Origin: Lachnospiraceae bacterium
Lineage (GTDB): Bacteria; Bacillota; Clostridia; Lachnospirales; Lachnospiraceae
NCBI GenBank assembly: GCA_019423745.1
Contig: JAHZAV010000016.1
Span: 1-55,789, forward strand
Length of the DNA stretch: 55,789 nucleotides
Direction: 5' to 3'
Shown: positions 1 to 7,104 of the stretch, piece by piece
Numbering within the stretch: position 1 is the first letter of the stretch
How the letters are laid out: each line of letters begins with the position of its first letter
The notes under the pieces: model-generated
The model's database searches: none
Seen by the model: the letters and a program-made list of their open reading frames with translations, nothing else
What the model was told of the DNA's origin: nothing
Program-made: the position numbers and the translations under genes

Positions 1-18
1 TACTTTGGGAAGACATAC

Positions 19-243
19 TCATCTTTTTATTGCAATTCGCGGAAACTCAAGTTTTGTATATCTCTGTGGACGGATATAGGCAGTTGCTACTGGTTTACCC
101 CACATAAATCCAACTCCGCCCCAGCTTGCTGTCATTGTGTTGGATTTTTCCTGATCCCCCGCAGTGATCAGCATCCACTGTTTACTGATTTTCTCAAACG
201 GATTAAACTTAAGTGTATGGATATCTACTTCTTTAAATGCCAT
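19..243 (-). pseudogene. truncated flavin reductase-like protein
   Basis: The first 60 or so residues resemble the N-terminus of the flavin reductase-like (FMN-binding split barrel) family: conserved TASWGGVGFMWGKP and AYIRPQRYT segments. The frame then leaves the family pattern after RYTK and stops at residue 74, whereas family members run about 160-200 residues. No alternative frame in the remaining upstream bases restores a domain. A good ribosome site (AAAAAGGAGG) lies 7 bases before the ATG, so the start is sound. The gene is probably broken by an insertion or deletion whose junction lies near position 50. The sequence beyond the window edge would decide. Confidence 0.65.
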
Positions 244-302
244 GTATCTTCCTCCTTTTTATAACAGCCATGTCAGTCTAATATACCATCAACTTGCAGA
301 CT

Positions 303-1523
303 TTATTTCATTACAATTTTCCGGAAATTTTTCTTTCCCTTTTTCACTATAATACCTGCCTTAAATGCATCTTCTGTAAATACCTCATGGATATTTTGTA
401 TTTTTTCACCATCTACAGAAACGCCGCCCTGCTGTACTGCGCGTCTTGCTTCTGATTTAGATGGTACAAGGCCACTTTTTACAAGCATCGTCAGAATGTC
501 AATAGATCCTTCTTCCATATCCTCTTCTGTAAGCTCTGTGGTCGGCATCTGGTCTGCTGCTCCCTGGCTGAAAAGAGCTCTTGCAGATTGCTGTGCCTTC
601 TCAGCTTCTTCCTCACCGTGCACCAGTTTGGTAAGTTCATACGCAAGAATCTCTTTTGCCGTATTTAGCTGAGCCCCTTCCCAGGAATCCATCTTATCAA
701 TTTCTTCCAGCGGAAGGAAAGTGAGCATACGGATACATTTTAAAACATCCGCATCTGCTACATTTCTCCAATACTGATAGAATTCAAACGGAGATGTTTT
801 TTCCGGATCAAGCCACACTGCTCCGCTCTGAGTTTTTCCCATCTTCTTTCCTTCTGAATTCAAAAGAAGAGTAATCGTCATCGCACATGCATTTTTACCC
901 AACTTACGACGAATCAACTCTGTTCCGCCCAACATATTGCTCCACTGATCATCCCCTCCGAACTGCATGTTGCAGCCGTATTTCTGGAACAATTCATAGA
1001 AATCATAACTCTGCATGATCATGTAGTTAAATTCCAGGAAACTTAATCCTTTTTCCATTCTCTGTTTATAACACTCTGCTGCCAGCATACGGTTTACAGA
1101 AAAATGAGGTCCTACTTCTCTAAGAAGTTCAATATAGTTAAGGTCTAAAAGCCAGTCTGCATTATTTACCATAAGAGCTTTTCCTTCAGAAAAATCAATA
1201 AAACGGCTCATCTGCTTTTTAAAACAGTCACAGTTATGCTGAATCTGCTCCGGTGTCATCATAGAACGCATATCTGTTCTTCCGGAAGGATCGCCAATAT
1301 ATCCTGTTCCTCCTCCAATCAATGCGATTGGCCTGTTTCCTGCTTCCTGGAGACGCTTCATCAGACAAAGCGCCATAAAATGTCCTACATGGAGGCTATC
1401 TGCTGTAGGGTCAAATCCGATATAGAAAGTTGCCTTTCCATTATTAACCAGCTCCCTTATTTCCTCCTCGTCCGTTACCTGAGCAATCAGCCCTCTTGCC
1501 TGCAGCTCTTCATAAATTCCCAT
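303..1523 (-). CDS. tyrS: tyrosyl-tRNA synthetase
   Basis: Class I aminoacyl-tRNA synthetase that charges tRNA-Tyr in the cytoplasm. The 406 residues match the bacterial TyrRS length. The HIGH motif reads HVGH (residues 45-48) and the KMSKS motif reads KMGKT (227-231). The tyrosine-binding QSYDF and GGDDQW segments lie between them. The C-terminal 70 residues form an S4-like RNA-binding domain (SGLVPSKSEARRAVQQGGV). The start is supported by AAAAGGAG seven bases upstream. The gene follows a T-box leader, so expression should rise when tRNA-Tyr is uncharged. Confidence 0.97.
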   Translation of the reverse strand: MGIYEELQARGLIAQVTDEEEIRELVNNGKATFYIGFDPTADSLHVGHFMALCLMKRLQEAGNRPIALIGGGTGYIGDPSGRTDMRSMMTPEQIQHNCDCFKKQMSRFIDFSEGKALMVNNADWLLDLNYIELLREVGPHFSVNRMLAAECYKQRMEKGLSFLEFNYMIMQSYDFYELFQKYGCNMQFGGDDQWSNMLGGTELIRRKLGKNACAMTITLLLNSEGKKMGKTQSGAVWLDPEKTSPFEFYQYWRNVADADVLKCIRMLTFLPLEEIDKMDSWEGAQLNTAKEILAYELTKLVHGEEEAEKAQQSARALFSQGAADQMPTTELTEEDMEEGSIDILTMLVKSGLVPSKSEARRAVQQGGVSVDGEKIQNIHEVFTEDAFKAGIIVKKGKKNFRKIVMK

Positions 1524-1569
1524 CTTTTTTCTCCTTTTCTCTTATTTATTTTTGATACACAATGGTAAA

Positions 1570-1875
1570 ATGAGTCACAAAAAAGCCCTTACTGTCCTGC
1601 AACAGTAAGGGCGAATGTTTCCGCGGTACCACCTTATTTCACCGATGCCTTGCGGCAAATCGGCCTTTTAAGGCTGCTTTTTTACAGCCTGTGCATGATA
1701 ACGTATGCCACTTACGTCGCATCCTACTTTCTTAAAAAGATTTCAGTGCGAAGCTCCAAGATGTATTCACATCTGACTCCTTCATGCGCCTCTCATCTGC
1801 CGGCTGCTTTCTGTCTGGGTGTTTCAAATGTTACTTCTTCTTTTCAAAGCCTTTTTATTTGCAATTTCTCTGTCT
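1570..1875 (-). promoter_or_regulatory. T-box leader of tyrS
   Basis: On the minus strand the conserved T-box sequence AAGGTGGTACCGCGG lies at about 1621-1635. It is followed by a GC-rich terminator hairpin (1585-1612) with a run of T. A roughly 230-base 5' part precedes it with the purine-rich features of stem I. A TAC triplet at 1763-1765 in a GTGAATACATC context is a candidate tyrosine specifier codon. Antiterminator and terminator share sequence, as expected for tRNA-controlled transcription attenuation. The T-box core is certain. The specifier assignment is tentative. Confidence 0.93.
1577..1612 (-). terminator. T-box intrinsic terminator
   Basis: GCCCTTACTGT pairs with ACAGTAAGGGC around a short loop and is followed by TTTTTT in the minus direction, between the T-box core and tyrS. 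It is the OFF structure of the T-box switch. Confidence 0.9.
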
Positions 1876-1878
1876 GCA

Positions 1879-1907
1879 ATGCTAACGTATTTATATTTAT
1901 TTGTCAA
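1879..1907 (-). promoter_or_regulatory. promoter of the tyrS T-box transcript
   Basis: TTGACA (1902-1907), 17-base spacer, TAGCAT (1879-1884). Transcription would start near 1872, just ahead of T-box stem I. Confidence 0.75.
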
Positions 1908-1926
1908 GCCTAACCTCCATAAATCT

Positions 1927-2634
1927 TTATGAAGCATGATAAGGACAGGCCTTTTTCAAACACTGTTGATTCTCTGGCGAAAAGGAGCATACAATTTTGT
2001 CGGGACATATCATTTCTATCCCCAGTTCTTTCCTGGTCATCTCCACAGCCACCCGAATTGCCGTATAAGTATCTCTTTTACAGCATCTTGGTCCGCCCAG
2101 CTTTCCAATTTCCTCCAGGGCCTTTGCCGTAGTCCGGTTTGACAGCCCCCAGGAGCGCCCTGCAAGTGGCGTAGCTCCAGTTGCAATACTCATATAGATT
2201 CCGGCACTGATTCCTGCGCCGCAGCAGCCCCAGAATCCACATACACCTCCCGGTACCTGGCTTCCTCTTTCCTTCATTTCCTCCAACGCTTCTTTTAACT
2301 GAATCTTCCCGCCACTGTTATGATAGGCAGTCAGAAGAACTGCTCCCACCATAACATGATGCTCCGGTCCATGCATGTAAATATAAGGATTCGCCATAAT
2401 TTCCAGCGCAATCTCTATTGGATTTCTGGATGCCGTCCTTTGACAGGTCTCCATAATCACTTCTATTCCTTTTTTCGCATGGCAGTCATCGCATACGTAA
2501 TGTCCTTCTTTACAGGATGCGTGAGAAAGTTCTTTTTTCCCGCAGAAAACGCATTCCATCTCCTCTGCTTTCGAATAGTAGACCAAATCTTTTCCACAGA
2601 CGAGGCAAGCACCTCTTTTTATCTTTTCACTCAT
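1927..2634 (-). CDS. cysteine-rich DUF5714-type protein
   Basis: The 235-residue protein has 17 cysteines. The N-terminal 55 residues hold three C-x2-C pairs (CLVC, CVFC, CDDC) typical of zinc ribbons. The C-terminal part has the striking GVCGFWGCCGAG and PRCCKR segments and ends with four spaced cysteines. I recognise this as the DUF5714 family, whose function I do not know. Metal or Fe-S binding is inferred from the cysteines. The start at 2634 is chosen because AAGGATAGG precedes it. A longer frame to 2667 would overlap nagA and has no ribosome site. It is probably co-transcribed with nagA, with a 16-base gap. Confidence 0.75.
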   Translation of the reverse strand: MSEKIKRGACLVCGKDLVYYSKAEEMECVFCGKKELSHASCKEGHYVCDDCHAKKGIEVIMETCQRTASRNPIEIALEIMANPYIYMHGPEHHVMVGAVLLTAYHNSGGKIQLKEALEEMKERGSQVPGGVCGFWGCCGAGISAGIYMSIATGATPLAGRSWGLSNRTTAKALEEIGKLGGPRCCKRDTYTAIRVAVEMTRKELGIEMICPDKIVCSFSPENQQCLKKACPYHAS

Positions 2635-2650
2635 AACAATTGTCCTATCC

Positions 2651-3784
2651 TTATAAAACTTTTCCATTTTTAATAACAGCTTTGAGGTTCAAATCCTGAT
2701 CCAAAAGCAGCAAATCCGCCTTTTTCCCTATGGAGATGGAGCCATATTGGTCGTAAATGCCAAGGCTCTTTGCCGGATTTTCCGTTGCACACGCAATGGC
2801 AGTTTCCAGAGGAATATCCATCTTTTTCACGGCAGTTCTCACGCAATCCATCAGATTGGTGGCTGACCCTGCCAGGGCTCCGTCTGACACAAGTGTTGCC
2901 CGATTTCCTTTCACATCCACTTCCAATCCTCCAAGCGTATATCTACCGTCAGGCATACCGGTAGCACGCATACTGTCACTGATAAAAATAATCCTCTCTT
3001 CACCAAGCATTTTAAATGTTGTACGTACAACCGCCGGATGAATGTGTACCCCATCGCAAATTAACTCTGCCATTACATGTGGGCTGTCCGCTACGGCTCC
3101 TACCACTCCCGGAGCCCGGTGGGAAAATGGAGGCATGGCATTGTACAAATGAACGGCATGACACGCTCCTTTATCGTAAGCTGCCTTGGCTGATTCATAA
3201 TCTGCATTTGTATGTGCCAGAGAAACATGCACTTCGTCTTTTACCTGCTCTACAAAATCCAGTGCGCCTTCTTTTTCCGGTGCAATTCCAATATATTTTA
3301 CTAATCCGTTTCCTGCGCTCTGAAACCGGCGGAATAATGCCGCATCACATCTGAGAATATTTTTGGCATCTTGCGCACCTTTTTTCTCCTCACTGATAAA
3401 TGGACCTTCCATATTGACTCCTAAAAGATCCGCGCCCTCATGAGAAACTTTCTGATATTCAGACGCTGTTGAAAGAATCTGTTCCAGTTCCTCTGCCGGA
3501 AGAGTCATCGTTGCCGGACAAATTCCGGTCACTCCTATGGAAGCCTCATATTCCGCAATTTTCTCAATGGCTTCCAGGGTTCCATCACAGAAATCATAAC
3601 CTTTACAGCCATGAAAATGGATATCAATCAGTCCCGGAACAGCATAACATCCTTCGCCATCTATTACCTGATCTTTATCAACCTTTTCTCCTTCTGCAAA
3701 AATTCCGTTTTCTTCATCTATAAAAATTTGTCCTTCTTCAAACTTTCTACCTTCTCTATATATTTTTACATTTTTAATCCACAT
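2651..3784 (-). CDS. nagA: N-acetylglucosamine-6-phosphate deacetylase
   Basis: Removes the acetyl group from GlcNAc-6-phosphate, giving glucosamine-6-phosphate for glycolysis or cell-wall precursors. The 377-residue amidohydrolase shows HFH metal ligands (residues 56 and 58), NMEGPF with the metal-binding Glu, the AHTNA and HLYNAMPP His motifs, and the catalytic Asp in FISDSM. The start is at 3784 because AAAGGAG lies 9 bases upstream. The open frame extends further but without a ribosome site. It has its own promoter upstream and the DUF5714 gene downstream. nagB is not in this window. Confidence 0.95.
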   Translation of the reverse strand: MWIKNVKIYREGRKFEEGQIFIDEENGIFAEGEKVDKDQVIDGEGCYAVPGLIDIHFHGCKGYDFCDGTLEAIEKIAEYEASIGVTGICPATMTLPAEELEQILSTASEYQKVSHEGADLLGVNMEGPFISEEKKGAQDAKNILRCDAALFRRFQSAGNGLVKYIGIAPEKEGALDFVEQVKDEVHVSLAHTNADYESAKAAYDKGACHAVHLYNAMPPFSHRAPGVVGAVADSPHVMAELICDGVHIHPAVVRTTFKMLGEERIIFISDSMRATGMPDGRYTLGGLEVDVKGNRATLVSDGALAGSATNLMDCVRTAVKKMDIPLETAIACATENPAKSLGIYDQYGSISIGKKADLLLLDQDLNLKAVIKNGKVL

Positions 3785-3853
3785 AAATTTCTTACTCCTT
3801 TCCGTTTCTTTCTGACAAACCTCTATCAGAGACAAGTGTTGTCTCCTCCCAGA

Positions 3854-3882
3854 ATTGTAACATTTACAGCAAATAAAAGCAA
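3854..3882 (-). promoter_or_regulatory. nagA promoter
   Basis: TTGCTT (3877-3882), 17-base spacer, TACAAT (3854-3859) on the minus strand, about 70 bases before the nagA start. It is interleaved with the divergent cyuA promoter. Confidence 0.6.
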
Positions 3883-3891
3883 TTTCCATCA

Positions 3892-3920
3892 TTGTCCGTT
3901 GCGAAGCTTTTTGCTATAGT
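3892..3920 (+). promoter_or_regulatory. cyuA promoter
   Basis: TTGTCC (3892-3897), 17-base spacer, TATAGT (3915-3920). It lies 50 bases ahead of the cyuA start. Confidence 0.55.
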
Positions 3921-3970
3921 AAAGTTATGATGATCATATTTGTTCAGTAATACCAGCGGGAGGAAAAAGA

Positions 3971-5254
3971 ATGGAACAAAAGATTTATAATAATTATGTT
4001 CAAATTTTACAGACAGAACTGATTCCTGCTCTTGGCTGTACAGAACCAATCGCTCTTGCTTACGCTTCAGCAAAAGCTGTGGAAGTCCTTGGTACCTTTC
4101 CTGAAAAGATAGACGCTTTGTGCAGCGGCAATATTATTAAAAATGTAAAAGGAGTGAAAGTTCCTAACTCTGAAGGCTTAAAAGGTGTAGAGGCCGCAGT
4201 TATCCTGGGAGCAGTCGGCGGAGATGCCAGCCGCAGACTGGAAGTTCTGGAAACAGTTTCGGAAAAAGACCGTATACGGACAAAGGAACTTTTAAATTCG
4301 AATTTTTGCACCTGCCTTCTCAAAGAAGGAGTCCCCAACCTTTTCATTGAAATCCATGCCTGTAACAGAAAAGATAACGCTGTCGTCCGGATTGAAAACA
4401 GCCACACCTGCCTTACTCTTATCGAACGCAACGGCGAGATAATCTATAAAGGAGAGGCAGACCCGGTCAAAACAGGCGTGGACAAATCCCTTTTAAATCT
4501 AAAAGATATTATCTCCTTTGCAAATGAAGTAGCTCTCAATGATGTGCGGGAAGTTTTAGAACGACAGATTGCATATAATACAGCCATTTCAGATGAAGGA
4601 ATGAAACATACGTGGGGTGCCGGAATCGGCCCCATGATCATAGAAGAATACGGAAATGACGTGAAATGGCAGGCAATTGCACGGGCTGCTGCCGGATCTG
4701 ATGCCAGGATGAGCGGCTGCTCTCTCCCGGTTATTATTATTTCAGGTTCCGGCAACCAGGGAATGACCTGTTCTCTTCCGGTAATCGAATATGCGCGGCA
4801 AACAGATAAACCACAGGATAAACTACTTCGTGCACTTTGTATTTCTAATTTAGTTGCTCAGGATCAAAAACGATATATCGGCCCTCTGTCTGCTTATTGT
4901 GGGGCTGTCTGCGCTGCTGCAGGGGCAGGCGCAGGTATTACTTATTTATGTGATGGCACAGCAGAACAGATTGAAAATACAGTGATCAATACCATTGTAA
5001 ACGTAGGGGGAATCACCTGTGATGGTGCAAAACCAAGCTGCGCCGCCAAAATTTTCTCGTCCCTTCAGGCTGCTTTTCTTGCCCATACTATGGCAATGAA
5101 AAACATTCGCTTTGAAACTGGAGAAGGCCTTGCTATGAAGACAGCAGAAGACACGGTGAAAGCCATCGGATATATGGGCCGGGAAGGAATGCGCCAGACA
5201 GATGTAGAAATTCTAAATCTAATGATTGGCAAAACAGATCTATCTCACATTTAA
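3971..5254 (+). CDS. cyuA: L-cysteine desulfidase / UPF0597 family (CyuA-like)
   Basis: Probably breaks L-cysteine into pyruvate, ammonia and sulfide. The family also carries the label serine dehydratase subunit alpha family. The 427-residue protein starts with the family signature LGCTEP, whose Cys23 matches the proposed catalytic base. A C-x6-C pair in TCDGAKPSC plus the Cys in YCGAV fit the three ligands of the [4Fe-4S] cluster described in archaeal cysteine desulfidase. GGGAGG precedes the ATG by 7 bases. The gene is monocistronic, with its own promoter and a terminator. Such an Fe-S lyase suits an anaerobe. Confidence 0.88.
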   Translation: MEQKIYNNYVQILQTELIPALGCTEPIALAYASAKAVEVLGTFPEKIDALCSGNIIKNVKGVKVPNSEGLKGVEAAVILGAVGGDASRRLEVLETVSEKDRIRTKELLNSNFCTCLLKEGVPNLFIEIHACNRKDNAVVRIENSHTCLTLIERNGEIIYKGEADPVKTGVDKSLLNLKDIISFANEVALNDVREVLERQIAYNTAISDEGMKHTWGAGIGPMIIEEYGNDVKWQAIARAAAGSDARMSGCSLPVIIISGSGNQGMTCSLPVIEYARQTDKPQDKLLRALCISNLVAQDQKRYIGPLSAYCGAVCAAAGAGAGITYLCDGTAEQIENTVINTIVNVGGITCDGAKPSCAAKIFSSLQAAFLAHTMAMKNIRFETGEGLAMKTAEDTVKAIGYMGREGMRQTDVEILNLMIGKTDLSHI

Positions 5255-5273
5255 TCGCTGGAAATGCGAAAAA

Positions 5274-5303
5274 GGGACAGGCTATCGTACCTGTCCTTTT
5301 TTT
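5274..5303. terminator. bidirectional terminator between convergent genes
   Basis: GGACAGG (5275-5281) pairs with CCTGTCC (5290-5296), followed by a run of seven T on the plus strand and T-rich sequence on the minus strand. It serves cyuA and the convergent SEDS-like gene. Confidence 0.88.
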
Positions 5304-6599
5304 CTAATTTCGCACAATCCTACTATTTCTATAAATCGATAAAAGGATTCCTGTATAAATATAAGTGATAGCCATATTGGCCCCTCCTAAAGTACAAAAT
5401 GGCATGTAGCCCTGACCTGCAGGAAAAATTCCGCAGTTCATTCCCAAATACCATATCGTCTGAATCGCAATAAAACATAGACATCCCAGACCCAAAACGA
5501 ATCCTAAATGATTTTTCTGATGAAACACCGCCAAAAAGAGAAACATAAGAAATAGAAATGCAAGAATTGTCAAGAGTATAACCGGAAATATTCCATAACT
5601 ATAAAATAAATAGAGCCACAGGAAATCCCCTCGCACTTCAAACCGCGCCCATTCAAGTTCACTTCCAGTAAGATCTACGCCCGCCTTATCCATAGATGCA
5701 AGATTTTGAATGTTTTCACGCATCGCCCCATAACTCTCTCCCATGCCGAAACTGCTTTTTTCCATCCAGAATAGCAACGCCACTCCTACCATCACAAGAA
5801 GAATCACGCCGAAAACAATAGAAACTGTTCTCCTGTCCCTCCTTTGATTTGTTTTCTTTTGTCGGTCAAACCACCCTTCCCATATAGTCATACAAAGCAT
5901 GACTCCACAAAGTCCAAATATGATCAAAGCGTACGCATGCCTTTGAAACGGAAACATAAAAACTGCTCCCATTACAGCCAGCCATCCTACACTTTTAACT
6001 ATCCCTCTATTTCCACTTCCCCTGTAGCTCCAAATCATTCCACAAAAAGCCGGTAAAAGAAGGCAGTCCGCAACTGTGGTGACAGGTGAGTAAAGTCCGC
6101 CATTCATCCACATTACTCCATATTGCATTAAATTCAAAAGCCAAATCAACACTTCTATTCCAAGTACAACTTTCCATATTTTTAAGGCATATCTGCCTAT
6201 TATACTGTAATCTGCAAGACAAATCACAAGCATGATCATAAAACCACACACGGTATATTTTACCTGATTCCAAATCTCCATAGATTTATATGCGGAATCC
6301 GGCTGCTGGTAGGTCATCCACTGCAGAACAAGACCGACAATGCCCAGAAGGAAAACCACTGCCACCAGCTTCCAGTCCATCAAAGGCCGGTGAACCTGGT
6401 TCAGACTCATTCCTGTTTCAACAGGATCTCCCATCTGACGCACCGCTTCCTCTTCCGCTTCTCTTGCAGTCATTCCTTCTGCCATACAATCGATTTTCTG
6501 GTCCTCTATATGATCTTTCAGTTCCTTTTCAATCATTGGCCAGGCTCTTTTACATCGGATTTGCTCGGAAACTGTCACCAGATAATCATGCATATTCAT
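5304..6599 (-). CDS. HAAS-domain SEDS (FtsW/RodA-like) membrane protein
   Basis: The 431-residue membrane protein has two parts. Residues 1-75 are a soluble helical domain of the HAAS/permease-prefix type (EKELKDHIEDQ, REAEEEAVRQMGDP). The remainder has about nine or ten membrane helices. The C-terminal half carries SEDS features: a GDF motif (Asp325) where RodA/FtsW glycosyltransferases have the catalytic Asp, then GQGYMPFCTLGG resembling their GIPLPFxSYGG, then GILLSI. The M12 start of the open frame is chosen because GGGGGG lies about 6 bases upstream. It overlaps the padR gene by 14 bases, so the two are translationally coupled. It could be a true glycan polymerase or a regulated paralogue. 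Confidence 0.72.
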   Translation of the reverse strand: MNMHDYLVTVSEQIRCKRAWPMIEKELKDHIEDQKIDCMAEGMTAREAEEEAVRQMGDPVETGMSLNQVHRPLMDWKLVAVVFLLGIVGLVLQWMTYQQPDSAYKSMEIWNQVKYTVCGFMIMLVICLADYSIIGRYALKIWKVVLGIEVLIWLLNLMQYGVMWMNGGLYSPVTTVADCLLLPAFCGMIWSYRGSGNRGIVKSVGWLAVMGAVFMFPFQRHAYALIIFGLCGVMLCMTIWEGWFDRQKKTNQRRDRRTVSIVFGVILLVMVGVALLFWMEKSSFGMGESYGAMRENIQNLASMDKAGVDLTGSELEWARFEVRGDFLWLYLFYSYGIFPVILLTILAFLFLMFLFLAVFHQKNHLGFVLGLGCLCFIAIQTIWYLGMNCGIFPAGQGYMPFCTLGGANMAITYIYTGILLSIYRNSRIVRN

Positions 6600-6927
6600 A
6601 AACAGCACCCCCCAGTACATTTGCCACTGCACGGGAATATTCCTTCCATTCCATTGTCTTTTCCTTCAACTGCTTTTTTCCCGCTTTTGTAATTCTATAG
6701 TATTTTCTAACCTTTCCTCCCACCTCATTTTCATAGGACTCCAGCGCTCCCTTTTCTTCTAAAGAATGCAGCAGCGGATAAAGAGTTCCCGCCTTCAGCT
6801 CAAAAACATTTTCCGATCTTTCTCTAAGTATGTCTATCATTTCATACCCATACATTTCTTTCTCTTCAAGAAGTTTCAAAATTAACATTGCTGTACTTCC
6901 TGATAAAAGACCTTTTTCGACTGTCAT
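6586..6927 (-). CDS. PadR-family transcriptional regulator
   Basis: The 113-residue winged-helix repressor shows the PadR N-terminal signature (ILKLLEEKEMYGYEMIDIL, AGTLYPLLHSLEEKG) and the basic YYRITKAGK wing, followed by a dimerisation helix. GAGGGG precedes the ATG. It is the first gene of a two-gene operon with the HAAS-SEDS protein. PadR-HAAS pairing is common in Firmicutes, where the PadR protein represses its own operon until envelope stress or a ligand is sensed. An A/T-rich dyad lies on its promoter. Confidence 0.93.
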   Translation of the reverse strand: MTVEKGLLSGSTAMLILKLLEEKEMYGYEMIDILRERSENVFELKAGTLYPLLHSLEEKGALESYENEVGGKVRKYYRITKAGKKQLKEKTMEWKEYSRAVANVLGGAVYEYA

Positions 6928-6943
6928 TGTTTCCCCTCCTTAT

Positions 6944-7000
6944 ATAGAGTATCGATATATCGGATATCTATATATTATATAGAACAGCAGAATAAGTCAA
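6944..7000 (-). promoter_or_regulatory. padR promoter with overlapping dyad operator
   Basis: TTGACT (6995-7000), 17-base spacer, TAATAT (6972-6977). Immediately downstream (about 6945-6970) the sequence is a run of imperfect dyads centred on GATATATC, covering the transcription start. It is a likely PadR autoregulatory operator. Confidence 0.65.
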
Positions 7001-7029
7001 GCATAATATAACCTATTATTTGAACGCAC

Positions 7030-7060
7030 AAAAGACCGGCACAAATTGCTGCCGGTCTTA
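7030..7060 (-). terminator. terminator after hppA
   Basis: AAGACCGGC (7032-7040) and GCCGGTCTT (7051-7059) form a 9-bp stem with a 10-base loop. The minus-strand 3' side reads TCTTTTG. Confidence 0.7.
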
Positions 7061-7104
7061 CTTTACTAAGTTGAAAAATATATCTTACTCCATCTATGTA
7101 ACTT

